From Lineus longissimus (lineage: Eukaryota > Nemertea > Pilidiophora > Heteronemertea > Lineidae), in assembly GCF_910592395.1 (NCBI RefSeq), contig NC_088317.1, positions 7,750,001-7,814,000 on the forward strand: a stretch of DNA of 64,000 nt. Reading direction: 5' to 3'. A model generated the notes under the pieces. It had not been told where the DNA came from. It did no database searches and saw nothing but the letters and a program-made list of their open reading frames with translations. Made by a program: the position numbers and the translations under genes. Shown piece after piece: positions 40,848-54,103 of this stretch (within the stretch, counting starts at the first letter, position 1; every line of letters begins with the position of its first letter).

Positions 40848-41450
40848 CTCAGAGTCAGATGAAAAAAAGATTTTTATTCTGTTTTAACTCTTTAAATCCT
40901 TGAATTTTTTTAGTGTTTCCAAGTATTTCAGCAATTTTCACCCCAAACGACCTCCAAATGCCCCCCCCCCCCCCCCATGTACAAGACAGCTAATTAATTT
41001 CACTAGTATTATTTCATCAAACGGATGAAAACAAGTATATTGCATATCCCTAAACCGCCCGAAAACCAGCCTAAGTTTCATGATGGCGATGGTGTTGCTT
41101 GAGATTAGGTACGTACTGGCAGGCAGCTAGGCTAGGAAACTAGACAAAAATCAGTGGCCGGATATCGGCCGGTTAGGACATAAAGGGTCAAATATCACAT
41201 GCCAAAAAGTGACAAGCAGTTTTTTAAAAAAAACGACCGATGCTATGACTTTCAATTCCAAGCGATGACAGATCAATTAAATCAAAAATTTTGTATTGAA
41301 AAAGTTTGACCATCCAGTCCACGCGTTTACACTCCATCATCCATAGCCCAAAAACGATGCGGACAAATAATTTATCATGAATGGACAACAGTAGTAACAG
41401 TATTTTATTGTAAAATAAAAGGCTGTATTAAAATTTTAGTAAATACTTAC

Positions 41451-41524
41451 GGATTTTACATTCTTCAAAACACTTGAGTGTGGGCACGAGTGGCATTAAA
41501 AATCCCAGGGGTGGCACGGAGGGC
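41451..41524 (-). CDS. Candidate host exon A, 74 bases
   Basis: Minus strand: acceptor TGTGGCATTGCAG and strong donor AATCC|GTAAGTAT. One frame is open throughout (PPLGFLMPLVPTLKCFEEC), leaving one base for the next codon, which fits exon B's two leading bases. I do not recognise the protein and found no upstream exon. Confidence 0.4.
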
Positions 41525-41950
41525 CTGCAATGCCACATTTAAAAAACATGAGTTACCAAGATTTGGTATCCCGATGCAATCATATTTACAAAACAAAAAG
41601 AAATACATGTAAGTGGTAGAAAAAATTTTTTGCAACTGATTTGAAACATATCTTAAACGATATGTGCTGGAGATGCCAAGCCTCTTTCATGCCGTCATTG
41701 CCATGGTGATGCTGGCCGATGCTATTGCACCCCGTCAATCAAATATCCTTTAAAAAATTGTATTACAAATTGTAAAAAATCTTGACAGTGCATCATGCTG
41801 TGCACACGTGCTACCCGCTGACCGACTTTCGAATGTCGTCTCGAGCCAATGTGCATCCTTTTCTGTGAAGATCTATTGTAAACATGGTTTGTTTTGGCGA
41901 CCCTAGGTGGTGCCGGCGTATCTGGCAATACTGCAAAGGTCCTATAAATA

Positions 41951-42411
41951 GACGAATTCGAAGAAGTTTGTTTTGGTGCTGACCAGAGCGTGGTGTCCCT
42001 AGGCATTGTCCAAAGTCAGCTAAGGCCTTCTGACGAGTGACATGTTCTGGGTGTGCGCACTCATTGTTTAAATTGTTTTGGAGCCGATTCCTCTTCTTCA
42101 AACAGGCCTATCTGGATGAACACACTCCCTCAAGTGCATGCACACAGTCCCTTCACTGCCACAACCTTCTACCAAAATAACATTGCGCAATATTGTTTCA
42201 CCACTAGGCCTACGCCTCGTTATTTCACCAGTTACGTCATTACGTTGATAAGACGAATTCGAAGAAGTTTGCACTGACCCTTGAACAAAGGATCGCCGTG
42301 TCTCTCTGGGCACTGTCCGAAGTCGGCTTACTAGGCCTTCTGACGTATTCCGAGTGTGCGCATTCGATTTGTTTTAGCACCGATTCCGTCGTCTTCTTCG
42401 AATACGTCTAT
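41951..42411. repeat. Two diverged 300-bp copies of a foldback element
   Basis: GACGAATTCGAAGAAGTTTG occurs at 41951 and 42252, each followed by TGTCC(A/G)AAGTC and GGCCTTCTGACG. The second copy ends with CTTCTTCGAATACGTC (about 42396-42411), an inverted match to its start. Confidence 0.65.
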
Positions 42412-43600
42412 TTCCTAAGTGGTGATATTTATAGACCTGGGCCTATAGATTCATGCACTAGATTGGGAACAACGTTTACATGACGTAGTGTTGGCTGTCG
42501 TCACGTCACCATGCATTTTACATTACTGTAACGTGACGAGACGCGACGTTTTCGTAAACGTTGGTCCCAATGAAGTGCATGGATCTATAGTACCGATATA
42601 TAGTATGCACTCCATGACGTGTTGGCAATACAATATCATGATGGACGCACACTCCACAGAGAGTAAGACTGAGCTGAGAGTGACACTAGGCTTACACATA
42701 CACAGACATGATGAAGCCTGTAGCCTGAAGCTGAACGCCTAGACTGCAGTCTTAAGTCTGCACACACTCGACAGTGTCAATGACACACACGCCATGCATC
42801 GATTGCATGAATGATGGTCTGTACTCTGTGGTACCGGGCGGTAGGCCTACGAGGAAGCGTCTTTTTCTCACAGAATCAACGAAAAAAACTTGTTCGTCTT
42901 CTACAATACTTTTCCCTAAATCATCCAGACCGTAAAGCAATAATATTTACCGATTGCATGATGGCGAACAGCAATCCCAACGCTAGTATTTCGGAACAAA
43001 CTACTCATGCTAAAAAAAAAAAAAAAAAAAAAAAAAAACCGCGGCAAAAGCACGAAAAGCAGCGACAAGACAGTGTCCAAACGCAAGGGAAATCGTCGGT
43101 AATTTGTAAAGTACGCCCTCTCGCGGAGAACGACTGACCCCGTCTTGGCCATTCCAATGTTAGTGAGACAAGACCACAATTGATTTTTTAAGCCTTTTAG
43201 CAGTTAAATTGTCAATGTTTGACCGCGACGCATCAAAGAACGCGTGGTGTTGTGAATCTGAAATTTAGATTATGTTATTCCGGACACTCGGGCAAGTAAA
43301 TGGTGAAAAATAAAATGGTGATTGACCACGGAAATTTTTTTTTAATCGACAAATTAGACAGACTTTGATATTTCCACTCTTTTCAGCCAACTGGCAGAAA
43401 AAACTCAAAACACGCCCCCTATTACCAAATTAGCAAAATTCGAAATTAATTTTTTCATCAAATAATTTCTTTATATCTGTAGACTTGCCACAACAAATAT
43501 TTTTTCAATACCTCTCCAAATATGTACTTGAGAGTAAAAAACATGCACTCGTCTAATAGATAGGCCTGGACCCTCCAACCTATGAATATTCATTAGTGGT
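42412..43600. other. Non-coding stretch
   Basis: A 25-base A-run lies at 43013-43038, perhaps a retrotransposon tail, but no element is recognisable upstream. No gene. Confidence 0.3.
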
Positions 43601-43619
43601 CTTGTCTCTAGTGCCCTAA

Positions 43620-44215
43620 CAAACGTGGGCGGAGACAGATGTGACATTTTATTGCAGACCAAAGCAAACGTCCTCTTCTTCTCGATTTACGTACTTTACT
43701 TCAAAAAAGTCAGTTTTAACACTACTGCACAATTATAGAGTGGTCTTAAAGTTCCATTTGGATAGAGATTTGACGGACTGATTTGGAAATTCATTCCAAC
43801 CATGCAACTGTTTCAGAAATGAGAAAAAGCTCCTGGGTGTCATGACATGCATTCAATTATTATTTCACCACAAAGAGCTGCTTCTTTCAGCAGATATGAG
43901 ACAGCTACCGGGGCGGGGACTATTTCTTTATGGGGCCTTATTGTTCAGCGTCTCCAAGGAATTCTATTTTTAGAGTCCAATGCCAATGTGGGGGGGGGGG
44001 GCTTCCCCCGTATGTACTGACTAAAACCTGTCACTTTCAGAGAACGGGGAGGGGGTTTGGGGGACTCATCCCCCAATGTACTGGCTATATAGGCCTATGT
44101 CAGAAGGACGGGGGTTTGGGGGCTCCCCCATGTCGAACAGTTGTGTGAGTTCACTAGAGATTGCTCTTTACATATTATAGGCGAAATGACTGTAGGCGAA
44201 ATGGATGTAGGCGAA
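43620..44215 (+). repeat. Second copies of two dispersed repeats
   Basis: 43640-43730 matches 23965-24062, and 43852-44215 matches 25224-25600, including the poly-G core (43990-44001) and GTAGGCGAAATGG repeats (44180-44232). Confidence 0.8.
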
Positions 44216-44699
44216 TGATTGTAGGCGAAATGGCGATACACCAAAAACATGCATCCCTCCATAATGTGTCTTCGGGTCCAATTACGGCCCACGTGAAATT
44301 CGTTTAAAAGGTTTATTGAAATCTCAAAAAAAAACAATTTCTCGACGACCATGAATTCACATAGATAGAGCTTATTAAGATGTCGAGTCGTGGTAAATAC
44401 ATGGGTGGCATGGACAAAAGGGGAATTAATTCCCATCTGTGGTTGATTCTTTTATATAATATAGGCCCTTAAGAAAATGGTCTCACTGGTCAGTTTAGAA
44501 CTTGTATTTTGACAGGGAGGGCCGTAAAATGCGCGAGTGACGTTTGGATGATGGATATCATCGATTCATGATATGGTCAATGGTGTAGCTAGGGCCTACG
44601 GAAATCATTTTTTCTCATGCAGGTGATCGGTATTGGAGTGTTTGAAACTGTGTTGTGCTATTGGCAAAGGGTTCTTCGGCCTAACTGTAGAATAGCCGG

Positions 44700-45265
44700 G
44701 CAGTAGTGCTGAAAGGGTGGATTTCGTCCTGGGTGCCGACAAATGGTACCCAGGACCTGGGGCCAGGTTCGAGATCGACTGGACAATAAGCACCCTGGGT
44801 GCCATTACACTAGACAAACAGCACCCAGCTTCTTCTTCTACACTTTTTCTATACACAACCGAGGTTGGCCCCACGCTCACGGAGGTCACGTGTCACGATA
44901 ACCATCATTTTGCAAGATGGCGACCGTCCCTGTTTCCAACCGCGCTCTCTGAATATATCCCTCCTACATACCTTTTTTGAATTAATCATCCGAAATGTGC
45001 TTTTAAAGACCTATAGGTCTAAACGCGTTTTTTCTGTTTATCTGTTCTTTTATTTCGCGCACTGCTAATGCCGCAAGTACCACGGTGCGAGATAAAACGA
45101 GATTGCAAGAAACGTCGTCTCTAAGATCCGTAAGCCAGGCAAAAAGAAGCTGGGTGCTGTTTATCTAGTGTAATGGCACCCAGGGTGCTTATTGTCCAGT
45201 CGATCTCGAACCTGGGTACAATTTGTCGGCACCCAGGACGACATCCACCCTTTCAGCGACAGTAG
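44700..45265. mobile_element. 560-bp element with about 120-bp inverted arms
   Basis: 44705-44832 (CAGTAGTGCTGAAAGGGTGG to AACAGCACCCAGCTTC) is the reverse complement of 45145-45262, with small differences. About 310 bases without an ORF lie between. Long arms and no transposase indicate a foldback or MITE; the CAGTRGTG start is hAT-like but no target duplication was found. One arm also occurs at 23098. Confidence 0.8.
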
Positions 45266-45600
45266 TAGCTCTGTACATTATGTACACTCTGTCCCTCTGT
45301 ACATTATGTACACATTCCTATCATTTAGCACAGAGTGTCCCGTGTATTCTGCAGTTGCTCCCAACAATGTACACTTAATGACATGAATGACTTGCCGTGT
45401 TCACGGCAGTCTTTCAACTAACGCAGTGGATATTTTGCCGTGAACCAGTTGAGAGTTATTTTCGCTATTTTGCCGTGCACTTCCATTGGACATGCGCAGT
45501 TCGCGTTTTTGCGGACTAAGTATTTTTCAGATTTGTCCGCCATGTTGACAAGATGTCACTCTCGATCGGGGACGAATTTTCCTCATTTCATAACGTTCAA
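45266..45600. other. Non-coding stretch
   Basis: Contains CTCTGTACATTATGTACAC twice (45270, 45296), a short direct and palindromic repeat. No gene. Confidence 0.4.
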
Positions 45601-45607
45601 ATCGCAA

Positions 45608-46015
45608 TCCCCGTGTCTTGTGCGCTTACACCTATGAATTGCCGTGTCTAAATAGACCCGTGTGTCAAATCCCCGTGTCTATTAGCCCAATCGAGCTCGA
45701 TGGGGCTAATCGGGGGCTAATTTAGACCCGTGTTCAACACGGGTTTTTTGATAGGTGGAATCTGAATAGACACGGCAATTGCAAGTTCTAAGATCCGGTG
45801 ACAGATGGGGCGGTGTAGTTGCCTCGGTATTGCGCCCCCCTCCAACGGGAAAGAAACACAGGAGAGCTCCCTACCTACAGCGCACCTGTCGCCGGGGCTG
45901 TTAACCATTATCTAACACAACTGATAGGTGTAAGTGCGCCACAGGTTTTTTGACACACGGCGAAGACACAGGTCTTGACAAAACGGGGTTTTATGATAGG
46001 TGGAACTACGACTTA
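45608..46015 (-). repeat. Inverted copy of the repeat at 37600-38045
   Basis: Block-by-block reverse-complement match, including AGATCCGGTGACAGATG and GAGAGCTCCCTACCTACAGC. A direct copy of the neighbouring 36840 repeat lies at 46905-47035, so this neighbourhood was partly duplicated. Confidence 0.85.
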
Positions 46016-47190
46016 AGTTTCTCTTTCCGCGAACAAATCGTGCTTTGAACTGGCGAAAGTCCGCAAAAGATTTTGAGTCTGCTAACTTTTCCGTAGTAAA
46101 ATAGTACGCATGCGCACCAACATGATCGGTCCGGGGCTGCCCGTTTCGATGACGATTTCGTCAATGTCACGGCAGGTGGGAGGATGTTGACGGTCTGGTC
46201 CCATTCATAATACAATAATCTTGAAAGTACATTGCTCTCAATGTTTATTTCCCTGTTTCCATGACCAAATCCTACCGTGAAACCTGAAACCACTCCTCCA
46301 CAACACAAGCCATTTCAATTTTCTGTAGAAAGCGCATGCACTTATTACCCTCAAAGGTCTCATTAGGGAGGTTTTTTTTGTATTCATGCGCGGCCAACCC
46401 GTAACTGTTCCTAAAAAATCATTGATTTCTTGGTCCTCAAAGTACGCCAGTGTTGATTTAGCAGTTGTTTGGGCAAAGACATGTTTTTTGGAGTTTCTGA
46501 AACCTGGAGCGCTACTCAATAGGCGGCTAACAGGAAACTACGCATTTTACTGTTGTTGTCGACGTATGTGTACACTGAACTTGGGATGTGCGTCGGGCCC
46601 GTGTTGAAGTGCCAGTTGGTGCGTTTTTCGCTGATTTGTGCAAAATTCAACATCTCAAAAGTTCAATGGTTGACCCTCGATTTAAAAAAAAAAATTGTGT
46701 AGCGTAAGCAACTTTCTTTCACGGGAGAATGGTCACTGTAAGAATTATTCAGGAAGAAATGTATAATATTTAGGGTTTTCCGTGATTGTCCGGCCCAATT
46801 GGCAATATTGCCATTTGGGATGGTGAACAGAGCTAGGAACAAATGCGAAGCTTTATTTAAAGAAATAAAATGCCTGATTTAACATCCTACAGAATGAGGG
46901 GAATCGGGCGTTTCCAGTGATATATGAGACAAATAAGTTGTCCTCGTGCAATCACTTTGGAAAGGCATTTAAAATAGATGTTACGTCCTGTTGATGGGGG
47001 ATGTCATCGTCGCGTACATTTGGGAAAAACTATTCAGGACAGGGGGTCGGCTAAGGTCTTTTTGAATTCAAATCTTACACTTTGGATCATTATGCTTATC
47101 TCCGGGCAAAAACACCTATCCTTCTTCTGTTGTGTTTAGTTTCCTTCCCACATTCTCCCACCTATTTTCTATACTGCATCAGCGTCTATT
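46016..47190. other. Non-coding stretch with the repeat copy at 46905-47035
   Basis: Apart from that copy, no gene or repeat is recognised. Confidence 0.3.
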
Positions 47191-47346
47191 GGGTCAACTG
47201 CCATGATGGCATCATCCTAACTATATCCCCCCCCCCCCCCCTCCCCACCCCCAACTACTCCCCATCATTGACATTTTGTGCTAGCCAACTTCTTCGGTCA
47301 ACTGCCATGATGGCATCATCCTAACTATATACCCCCCCCCCCCCCC
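47191..47346 (+). repeat. Two direct copies ending in poly-C
   Basis: GGTCAACTGCCATGATGGCA, then TCATCCTAACTATAT and a C-run, at 47193-47241 and 47297-47346, about 104 bases apart. Confidence 0.8.
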
Positions 47347-47749
47347 AACCACCACCACCACCAAAGTCTTCTTGCTCACAAGCCCTATTAACGAAGAGCT
47401 CCCTATCAAGGCCTGAGCCTTCCCCATATTAGAGGACTCTGGCCAAACGCCTGCCCGGTTCTTGCTTGATTAATTCGGGGATTAAATCCATTTTAAGCGT
47501 CTTGGATATTATTACTAAAGTCTCAAAAATCAAAACACATGTCGGGGGAAACCCCCCGAACCCCCTGAAATTGAAGTTTGATTAAAAAACAGTGTGAATA
47601 TTCATGTGGCTCTCTCGGAGCTCAGAATAGTCGAGTTGCTTCATTCGCACGCCCTGCTTTACGTTAACAATAGTAGCACTTTGCGGAAAAGCCTTTTCTG
47701 CTGCGCACTATAATGAACGCTGCAAGCTAGTAGAATCATGAAATTTTTA

Positions 47750-48720
47750 CTGTGGGTGCATGTCATAACGGTGCTTGAAATGTAACGTAATGTTTGATTT
47801 GACGTACTTTTCAAGGTCACAGAGGTCAACGTTCGCTATTTGCATCGCCGTCAGGCAATAGTGGCATGTATCGTAACCTCTGGTGTTACTGACTTGAAAT
47901 CTTGTACAATGTACTCCTAGGTCAAATGACCTTGGAGACTAAATTGATTTGATTCATGGGGGCCAAGCTCAAAATGCAAAAAGTGCTATTTCTCTGGAAA
48001 TGAAGACTGTATCATTTCCAAATATTTAGCATAGGTATATCTAGTAAGGATACATGACATATTACCCAGGTTTTTGATTTGATGTACTTTTACAAGGTCA
48101 CAGAGGTCAACGTTGAAAATTTCAACAAACGTGGTACGTTTCTGACTATGTGACCTAGATCATTCTAAACTTGTACAAAGATCCCTCCCTTGGCAAGTCC
48201 GACCAAAAAAAGACCAACTACAGTCCGGATTCGATTCCAAATGTGGCCACCAAGGGGCAAAGGTTAAAAAAATCAGCAATGAAGTCATAAGCAACCATCA
48301 TGTCCGAGTCCATTTTTACCCCTCAGCCTGTTATGTCTTAAGCCACATATCAGTGGATGAAGTGTGTATAAACACGTTTAGTCATGTCCATTTCCGGTTC
48401 CTGTTCTGTCTCACTCTACAGTTTCTATGACAAAGTTACATACACGTGTACAGGTCTCATATAAGAGTTTCACACACGACACTACACAGCCCATAAAGGC
48501 TAGAGGGGTATTGTCGAGGCGTTCGCCGTCTCTCTGTCCGTGGGTCAGTCCGTCTGTCCGTCCGTCCATTGATTTTGGTTCTCGGGCCTATCTCCATATC
48601 CATAAATGCCCGGCATTCCATCTTTGGGTGGTTTGAAGGTCTCATGGTGCCATGGTGCCATTGTGCCTTTTGGCAGTTTTGATAATTCAATACCAGAAAT
48701 CCCCGACCTCGAACTTGCGC
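47750..48720 (+). repeat. Degenerate copies of the 302-bp repeat family
   Basis: Holds AAGGTCACAGAGGTCAACG at 47812 and 48097, and GGTGGTTTGAAGGTCTCATGG plus TGTGCCTTTTGGCAGTTTTG at 48627-48680. CATAAAGGCTAGAGGGGTATT and a CCGTCTGTCCGT tract (48490-48570) match 56517-56600. Much more diverged than the array at 56617. Confidence 0.65.
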
Positions 48721-49760
48721 ATGCGCACTAATTACCATCTCGGCCGATCAACGCAGTAGTGCGCTTAGCTTAGGGCAATCTCCAAAAGCTGAGTTAATCA
48801 GGCGGTGGGGAGCATTACGCACTTTGCCGATAGCCCATTGGTTTCCTCTAATGTCTAGCTAATACTGTGCAAAATTTCAGTGAATTTCGTCAAAAAAATC
48901 CTTTGTCCACCTTTGTACCGCCGCTTTGCATGCATTGATGAAGTTCAAACAGGGAAAATCAGGAAAATAAGCCTTTGAGGCGTTTTTACGGCTCAAAAAC
49001 TGGCATTTCTAGAGATAATATTTTAGTTGCCGATAGATCCGCGAGAGGGCAATACCATCTAGGGTCATAATAACACTGCTTCTGGTGTTTTGGAACATTT
49101 TTTTCTTTGTCCACTTGCATGCCGAAATTGGAGGTTTTAATGATGTGACAGCAAAAAATTGAATTGGTCATTGCGAGGGGGTCACTAGGGAGCTTGGGGG
49201 GTTGATCTATGCAATATACCTAGTTTTAAATCGTGCTTGTTTCATGCTAATGTGAAACACCATCATTCTGATACTACTGAGATTTAAATTTTTCACTCTA
49301 GATTTTAAATGAAGTTTGAAAATTCATTTTTCACTTGATGATCATGCTAATCATGACTGCATGAGTCCAGTTTCCCTGCACCCAAAGTTTATTACTGATG
49401 GTAGCTTTCCTATATCTAATTGTCTAATGTAAAAAAGTTGGGCATTTTGTGGGGGGTTTACTGTGGTCTTGGCCTCTCCTACCTTGGGGGTGGGGCTGGG
49501 GTGGGGTGGGGTGGAGGTTGGTCTTGTTGGCATCCAGGTTTGAGATATCATAAAACTCTTGACTGGTGTTATTATGGACTACTCGTTTTTCTCTCTTGTA
49601 ATTCGGCAATTTTATATCAGATAACAAAGCGTAATTCAAACGGATACCGCATCTCGTTGAGGCTGCCATTGTGATTGATTGCTGCGAGCTGATTCGTCAA
49701 TGGCGGCACGTGACTGATTACACTGGCGGCCTCTATCGGACGGCGTTGGTCGGGTTTTTC
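48721..49760. other. Non-coding stretch
   Basis: No gene recognised; GGGGTGGGG-type G-rich DNA at 49485-49520. Confidence 0.3.
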
Positions 49761-49779
49761 TGGTGTTGTTTGTTTTACA

Positions 49780-50000
49780 CTTTGCCCCAGGAGGCACTTC
49801 ATGTGAAAAACTACTTTGGCTATATGAATTATGCTATCTAAAATCATGAAATGCTTACTGTGCACACTGCTCATGAAACTACATCACATAATAATACCTG
49901 GGGTTTTGATTTGACCTACTTTTCAAGATCACAGGGGTCAAATAGCGTTGACTGTTATCAGTTTCTGGAGCGCGTCTCCATAACTATTGATGCTTGAATT
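49780..50000 (+). repeat. Degenerate unit of the 302-bp family
   Basis: TTGCCCCAGGAGGCACTTCA, GAAAAACTACTTTGGCTATA and GATTTGACCTACTTTTCAAG occur in family order. Confidence 0.7.
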
Positions 50001-50267
50001 TTCATCATTAAGTTATATGATAGTCTTAGTTTATTCGTACACATTGGTACAATTAAAGTGTAGGGGTGCATTACAGTTGGTCGTGCATGATAAATAAATA
50101 AACAGTAACTGGTAAAGCATACTATAAAGAAATAAGTGTGGCATACAAACTACAAATGTTAAGTAATATACAGTCCTACATGTTGTATTCTATTATTATA
50201 CAGAGATCACTATGGCTCAAAAAAATTAATCAATTAATTTTAAAACACATAATTCATAAAGCACGTC

Positions 50268-51803
50268 TTAAATTTCCCCCCATGTCAAAATATTCATCCC
50301 CCTATCCTGACCACTCATCAACTCCCTAATTTGCCCAGCCACTCTTTCCTGCTCCTCTGATACATCCATCATCCTAACATCCTGCGTCATATGATATAAC
50401 ATCGGCAAATTGCCCCTATCCCATCCATACTTAGCAACCAAGAAATTGAAATTTTTCCCCAGAGATGTCCGGCTCCCACCCTCAATAATATAATACATTT
50501 ACAAAGTCGAAGATATACATTGTTTGTTTGACATCCATAGAGTCTCCAAAAAGGTGACAAAGCGCTTTTCTGTCTGAGCTTAAATTGGAAAATCCTGTGT
50601 AATTTTGGGAATCAAAGCATTATGCGTATGATACGGTAAGCTCAGGAGTTTTCTAATATACTCTCCATGCCCCATATTATTCTCAATCCCTTGAAATTAT
50701 AGATCCCACTTCTGGTACCCATAGAGAGACATAAAATTCGTTTTTCTATACAAGTAATTAATCGCAGCCTGAAATTTTCTTTTAATCGTGTTTGGCCCAA
50801 AGATGATACCCATGTACCTCATAGGGTGATGGTCGAAGAACCATCTCCTGAAGCAAAATGACAATGTCAAGATCCCCAGTTTTACCAAAAATAATCAACT
50901 TACTTTTTGAAGCATTGAAACTTATAAAATCAATTGAAAATGACGAAGTTGAATAAGATGTTAAAACATCTTATTCAATGCAAAAACCTGTGGGGCTAAC
51001 AAAACCATGTCATCGGCGTAGGCGAAAGCGCCAAAAAAAGTGTAAACCGATATGACACTCAACGCTAGAGTTTTCAAGAGCAAACAAAAGTTCATCTAAG
51101 TAAACACTGAATAAAACCGGAGACAACACCCCGTTTGACCCCATTTCTTGCTGTAAACTCACCTGATGTGTGAATCCCCCACCTCACTCTTATTCACTGA
51201 TTTGTATACAATGTAGCCAAGAACCTAGCAACCAGTGGGCATAGCCCCTTCCGCAAAAGAAGTCAAAATAATTTGATGAAATGCACCTTATCAAACGCCT
51301 TCGAGGCATCCAGCATAACATGAAATATTCAATCACCTCATTTACCACCGTACTGCAAGTGGCAGTGGATAACCCTTGTCTGAAATTTCACATCTGACGA
51401 AGAAAAAACATCCATGATTTTGCCCATAATACTACTTAGTGAAATGCCCCTATAATTGTCCAGTAAAGTTAATGATTTTCTTGCATTCTTAGATGTAGGT
51501 TAACAGTAGTTTTAGCAGAGTCCCCAGCACAACACCCATGAATGATTCACTATTTAAGATAACAAAAGGGATATCATCACCTTCAGTCTGTTCCCCCCAT
51601 TTAATGAAATGGTCAGATTTGAGACCTACAATGCTGTCACTCTTGCCTTTCTTTAGCCTTTTCATGCCCTGAAATACATCTTCATATGAAATTGAGTGCT
51701 CCTCTGAACAAACCTTCCTGCAACACTTCTCACGCACATCCTTATTCATATCCTGCATAAATGCCTCCATCTCACCATCATCATACGAAATCGAATTATA
51801 CAC
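50268..51803 (-). pseudogene. Degenerate LINE reverse transcriptase
   Basis: Minus-strand fragments in several frames keep LINE landmarks in the right order. The RT start-type KKGKSDSIVGLKSDHF is near 51640, VMLDASKAFDKV near 51310, FSVYLDELLF near 51105, and the catalytic FAYADDMV near 51020. Then come HPMRYMGIIFG near 50830 and a C-terminal fragment at 50268-50498. Many stops and frameshifts separate these, so it is an old copy unlike the intact RT at 3481. LINE group undetermined. Confidence 0.75.
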
Positions 51804-53060
51804 TTGTTTAACCCATCAACATTGTCCATTGTATTATATTAGGGAGAATGTTTTTCTTTTATTGATTTTACTAACATCTTATGATGGCATTGTTTACTTT
51901 GGCACTCTTGCTCATCAGTCAAAAAGGTCCCTTCTTCTCACAAACTATTTTCATGTCATGCGTGATGCGCGTAGTCCACTTGGCCAACTTGACTATCATG
52001 TTATGTTCAGCGTGTGTGGGCTGAGGGGTTATGCTAGCTTTGCGATGCTATTTTTGTTCTATGTTGACAGGTGAGTACAATGGCCCTGCCCCTTTCATTG
52101 ATTGGTAGCTAGAGTTCACCCGCAGAGCCAGGAGCCATGACATAAATTGATCACCATTTAAAATTGAAATATTCTTATTCTTTACAGATAACCTACCTGT
52201 ATCGGTGCGGTAAGCCTGACTATATCGACAAAGAAATTGTGACTGTGTGGCATGGATGAATTTTAAACATACATCATCCTGGGCGTCAACTTTCAACACA
52301 TTTTGTTTTGAATGCAAAGAATCCATTTTCTGAGGATATGAAATCTTTGCCCATGTCTCAGGTCAAGGAAATCGGGATTATAATACTTCCAATGCATCAT
52401 TTTGTCCCTAATGTTAACCGCACATTTGGCCATTTTGTGAAAGTGGTAAGAGAAACGCTTTATTTGGCGCTGCGATCGCTCCATGGCAGGCTGACTGTCC
52501 AAGCAAGGTGACATCTCAGTCATGTCTTATGGGTTTTTTTACATAATTTTCAAGGTTACAGAGGTCAAATGGCGTAAATCGAATGTCAGGCTTTAACTAT
52601 GGCACGTTTCTCAATTGCAGTGACCATTGATCTCACATTTGGTACACATGTACGGTACCCTATACCATAGTCAGGTGATCTTTGGTACCGATGTTCTGTT
52701 CAATCTCATTCATCACTTGGCCTCCAGGGGGGCAAATCTAAAAAACTTTGTTTAGAACCAATCATATCTTATGGGTACGTCTTACCACAGGTTGAATGGC
52801 ATAAACTTTCCATTTGGCTATATAATTGCACATTTCTTAACCAGCATGAATTATCTACTAAATATCTATATGGTGAGCACAATAACCCACAGCCTTTTCA
52901 TTCGAGGATGTTATTACTTGACATCAGATGTATAATTCCCTACACAGTACACTACTCTGTAAAAGCCCAGGTGAGCACATGATCCAAGGACCATTTTATT
53001 ATATTTACCTTACCAAATTGTCCACACTTCAAAACATTCTTGTGATGTTCGTAATTTGAT
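51804..53060. other. Non-coding stretch with repeat fragments
   Basis: 52024-52065 (GGCTGAGGGGTTATGCTAGC, then TTTGCGATGCTATTTTT) matches 62350-62393. 52548-52740 has degenerate 302-bp-family sequence (AAGGTTACAGAGGTCAAATG, GGCCTCCAGGGGGGCAAA). No gene. Confidence 0.5.
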
Positions 53061-53069
53061 TTCAGTACT

Positions 53070-53235
53070 ATTAAGGACACCCTATGGGCTGACAAACGCT
53101 GTCCAGAATAGAGAGGTGTCCTGATTTGAGAGGTCAAATTCAATGGAAACAACCAATTTGGGGCCGAAACTACCGTCCTTAATAGAGAGGTTGTCCTTAA
53201 TAGAGAAGTCTCTGCTAAGGGAGGTTCCACTGTAC
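53070..53235. mobile_element. MITE of the CAGTGGAACCTC family, fourth copy
   Basis: Contains AGAGAGGTGTCCTGATTTGA and ACCAATTTGGGGCCGAAACT and ends GCTAAGGGAGGTTCCACTGTA like the copy at 34786; the left end is eroded. Confidence 0.7.
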
Positions 53236-54103
53236 ATGTAAAGAGTTGGCCCTGGTCTTGTTGTTATGGTTACTTTGGTAATCACTCCAAATCATACCCA
53301 TCTGGTCTTGTTTAGGGGATGTGCATTCCTGCTGGCTGCTAAGTGCCATCTAGAGGATTTATTGAGCTGCCTGACATGCCTTAAGGGGTTAATGGCATGA
53401 TCTGGATTCAGCATCCCACAATCCCTCTACTGGCAAAGTAATATTGATTTATTGTATCCCATTGTGTGCCCCATTTCCTAATGTATCCAACCATTTGACT
53501 CATGCTAAAAACCAGACCGAGGCATTAACAACGCTGAGTAATCAAGAGTCTTGCTTCACAGCCAAGGGGCCAGGGTAGTCAGTTGTAGCACAACTCCAGC
53601 AGCCGGTTGGTAAAATTCATTGGCACGCGCAGGTTTTTAGTTTTATCAGCAGAAGCACCCAAAATTTGTTTGGAGTCTTTCATGTTCAACTTTATGGTTT
53701 ATGCAGTCCTGTCAGTAGTTTACATCGTGCATATTTGGTTGATAATTCACAAGCAGTTAGATTGTGCTACCAGCCAATATAATTATTATCAGAGCAGATG
53801 GTAGTAGAAGCAGACGACCTGTAGGGTGTGGTTTTGCCAGCAAACCTCTAGGAATTTCCATTGGGACGTTATTGTTACATATCATCGCAAACTTCAGATA
53901 CATTCAAAAGGAAATTTCAGATAATTCCTATTGTGATACTATTTTTGATTGATTCTGCATATTTGTGACCATATTGCATTTGCCAACGATAAGGATATTT
54001 CCATTCAATCTGCTGAGAAAGAGCCTGTTTCTTGATTCATATCATTTGGATAAGAACTCTCAGTTGGTGTGATTTCTTGAAATAACTCTATACTTGATTG
54101 AAA

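Noticed and set aside
43013-43038. Poly-A tail of a retroposed gene
   Set aside because: No recognisable coding or LINE sequence precedes it and no target duplication was seen.
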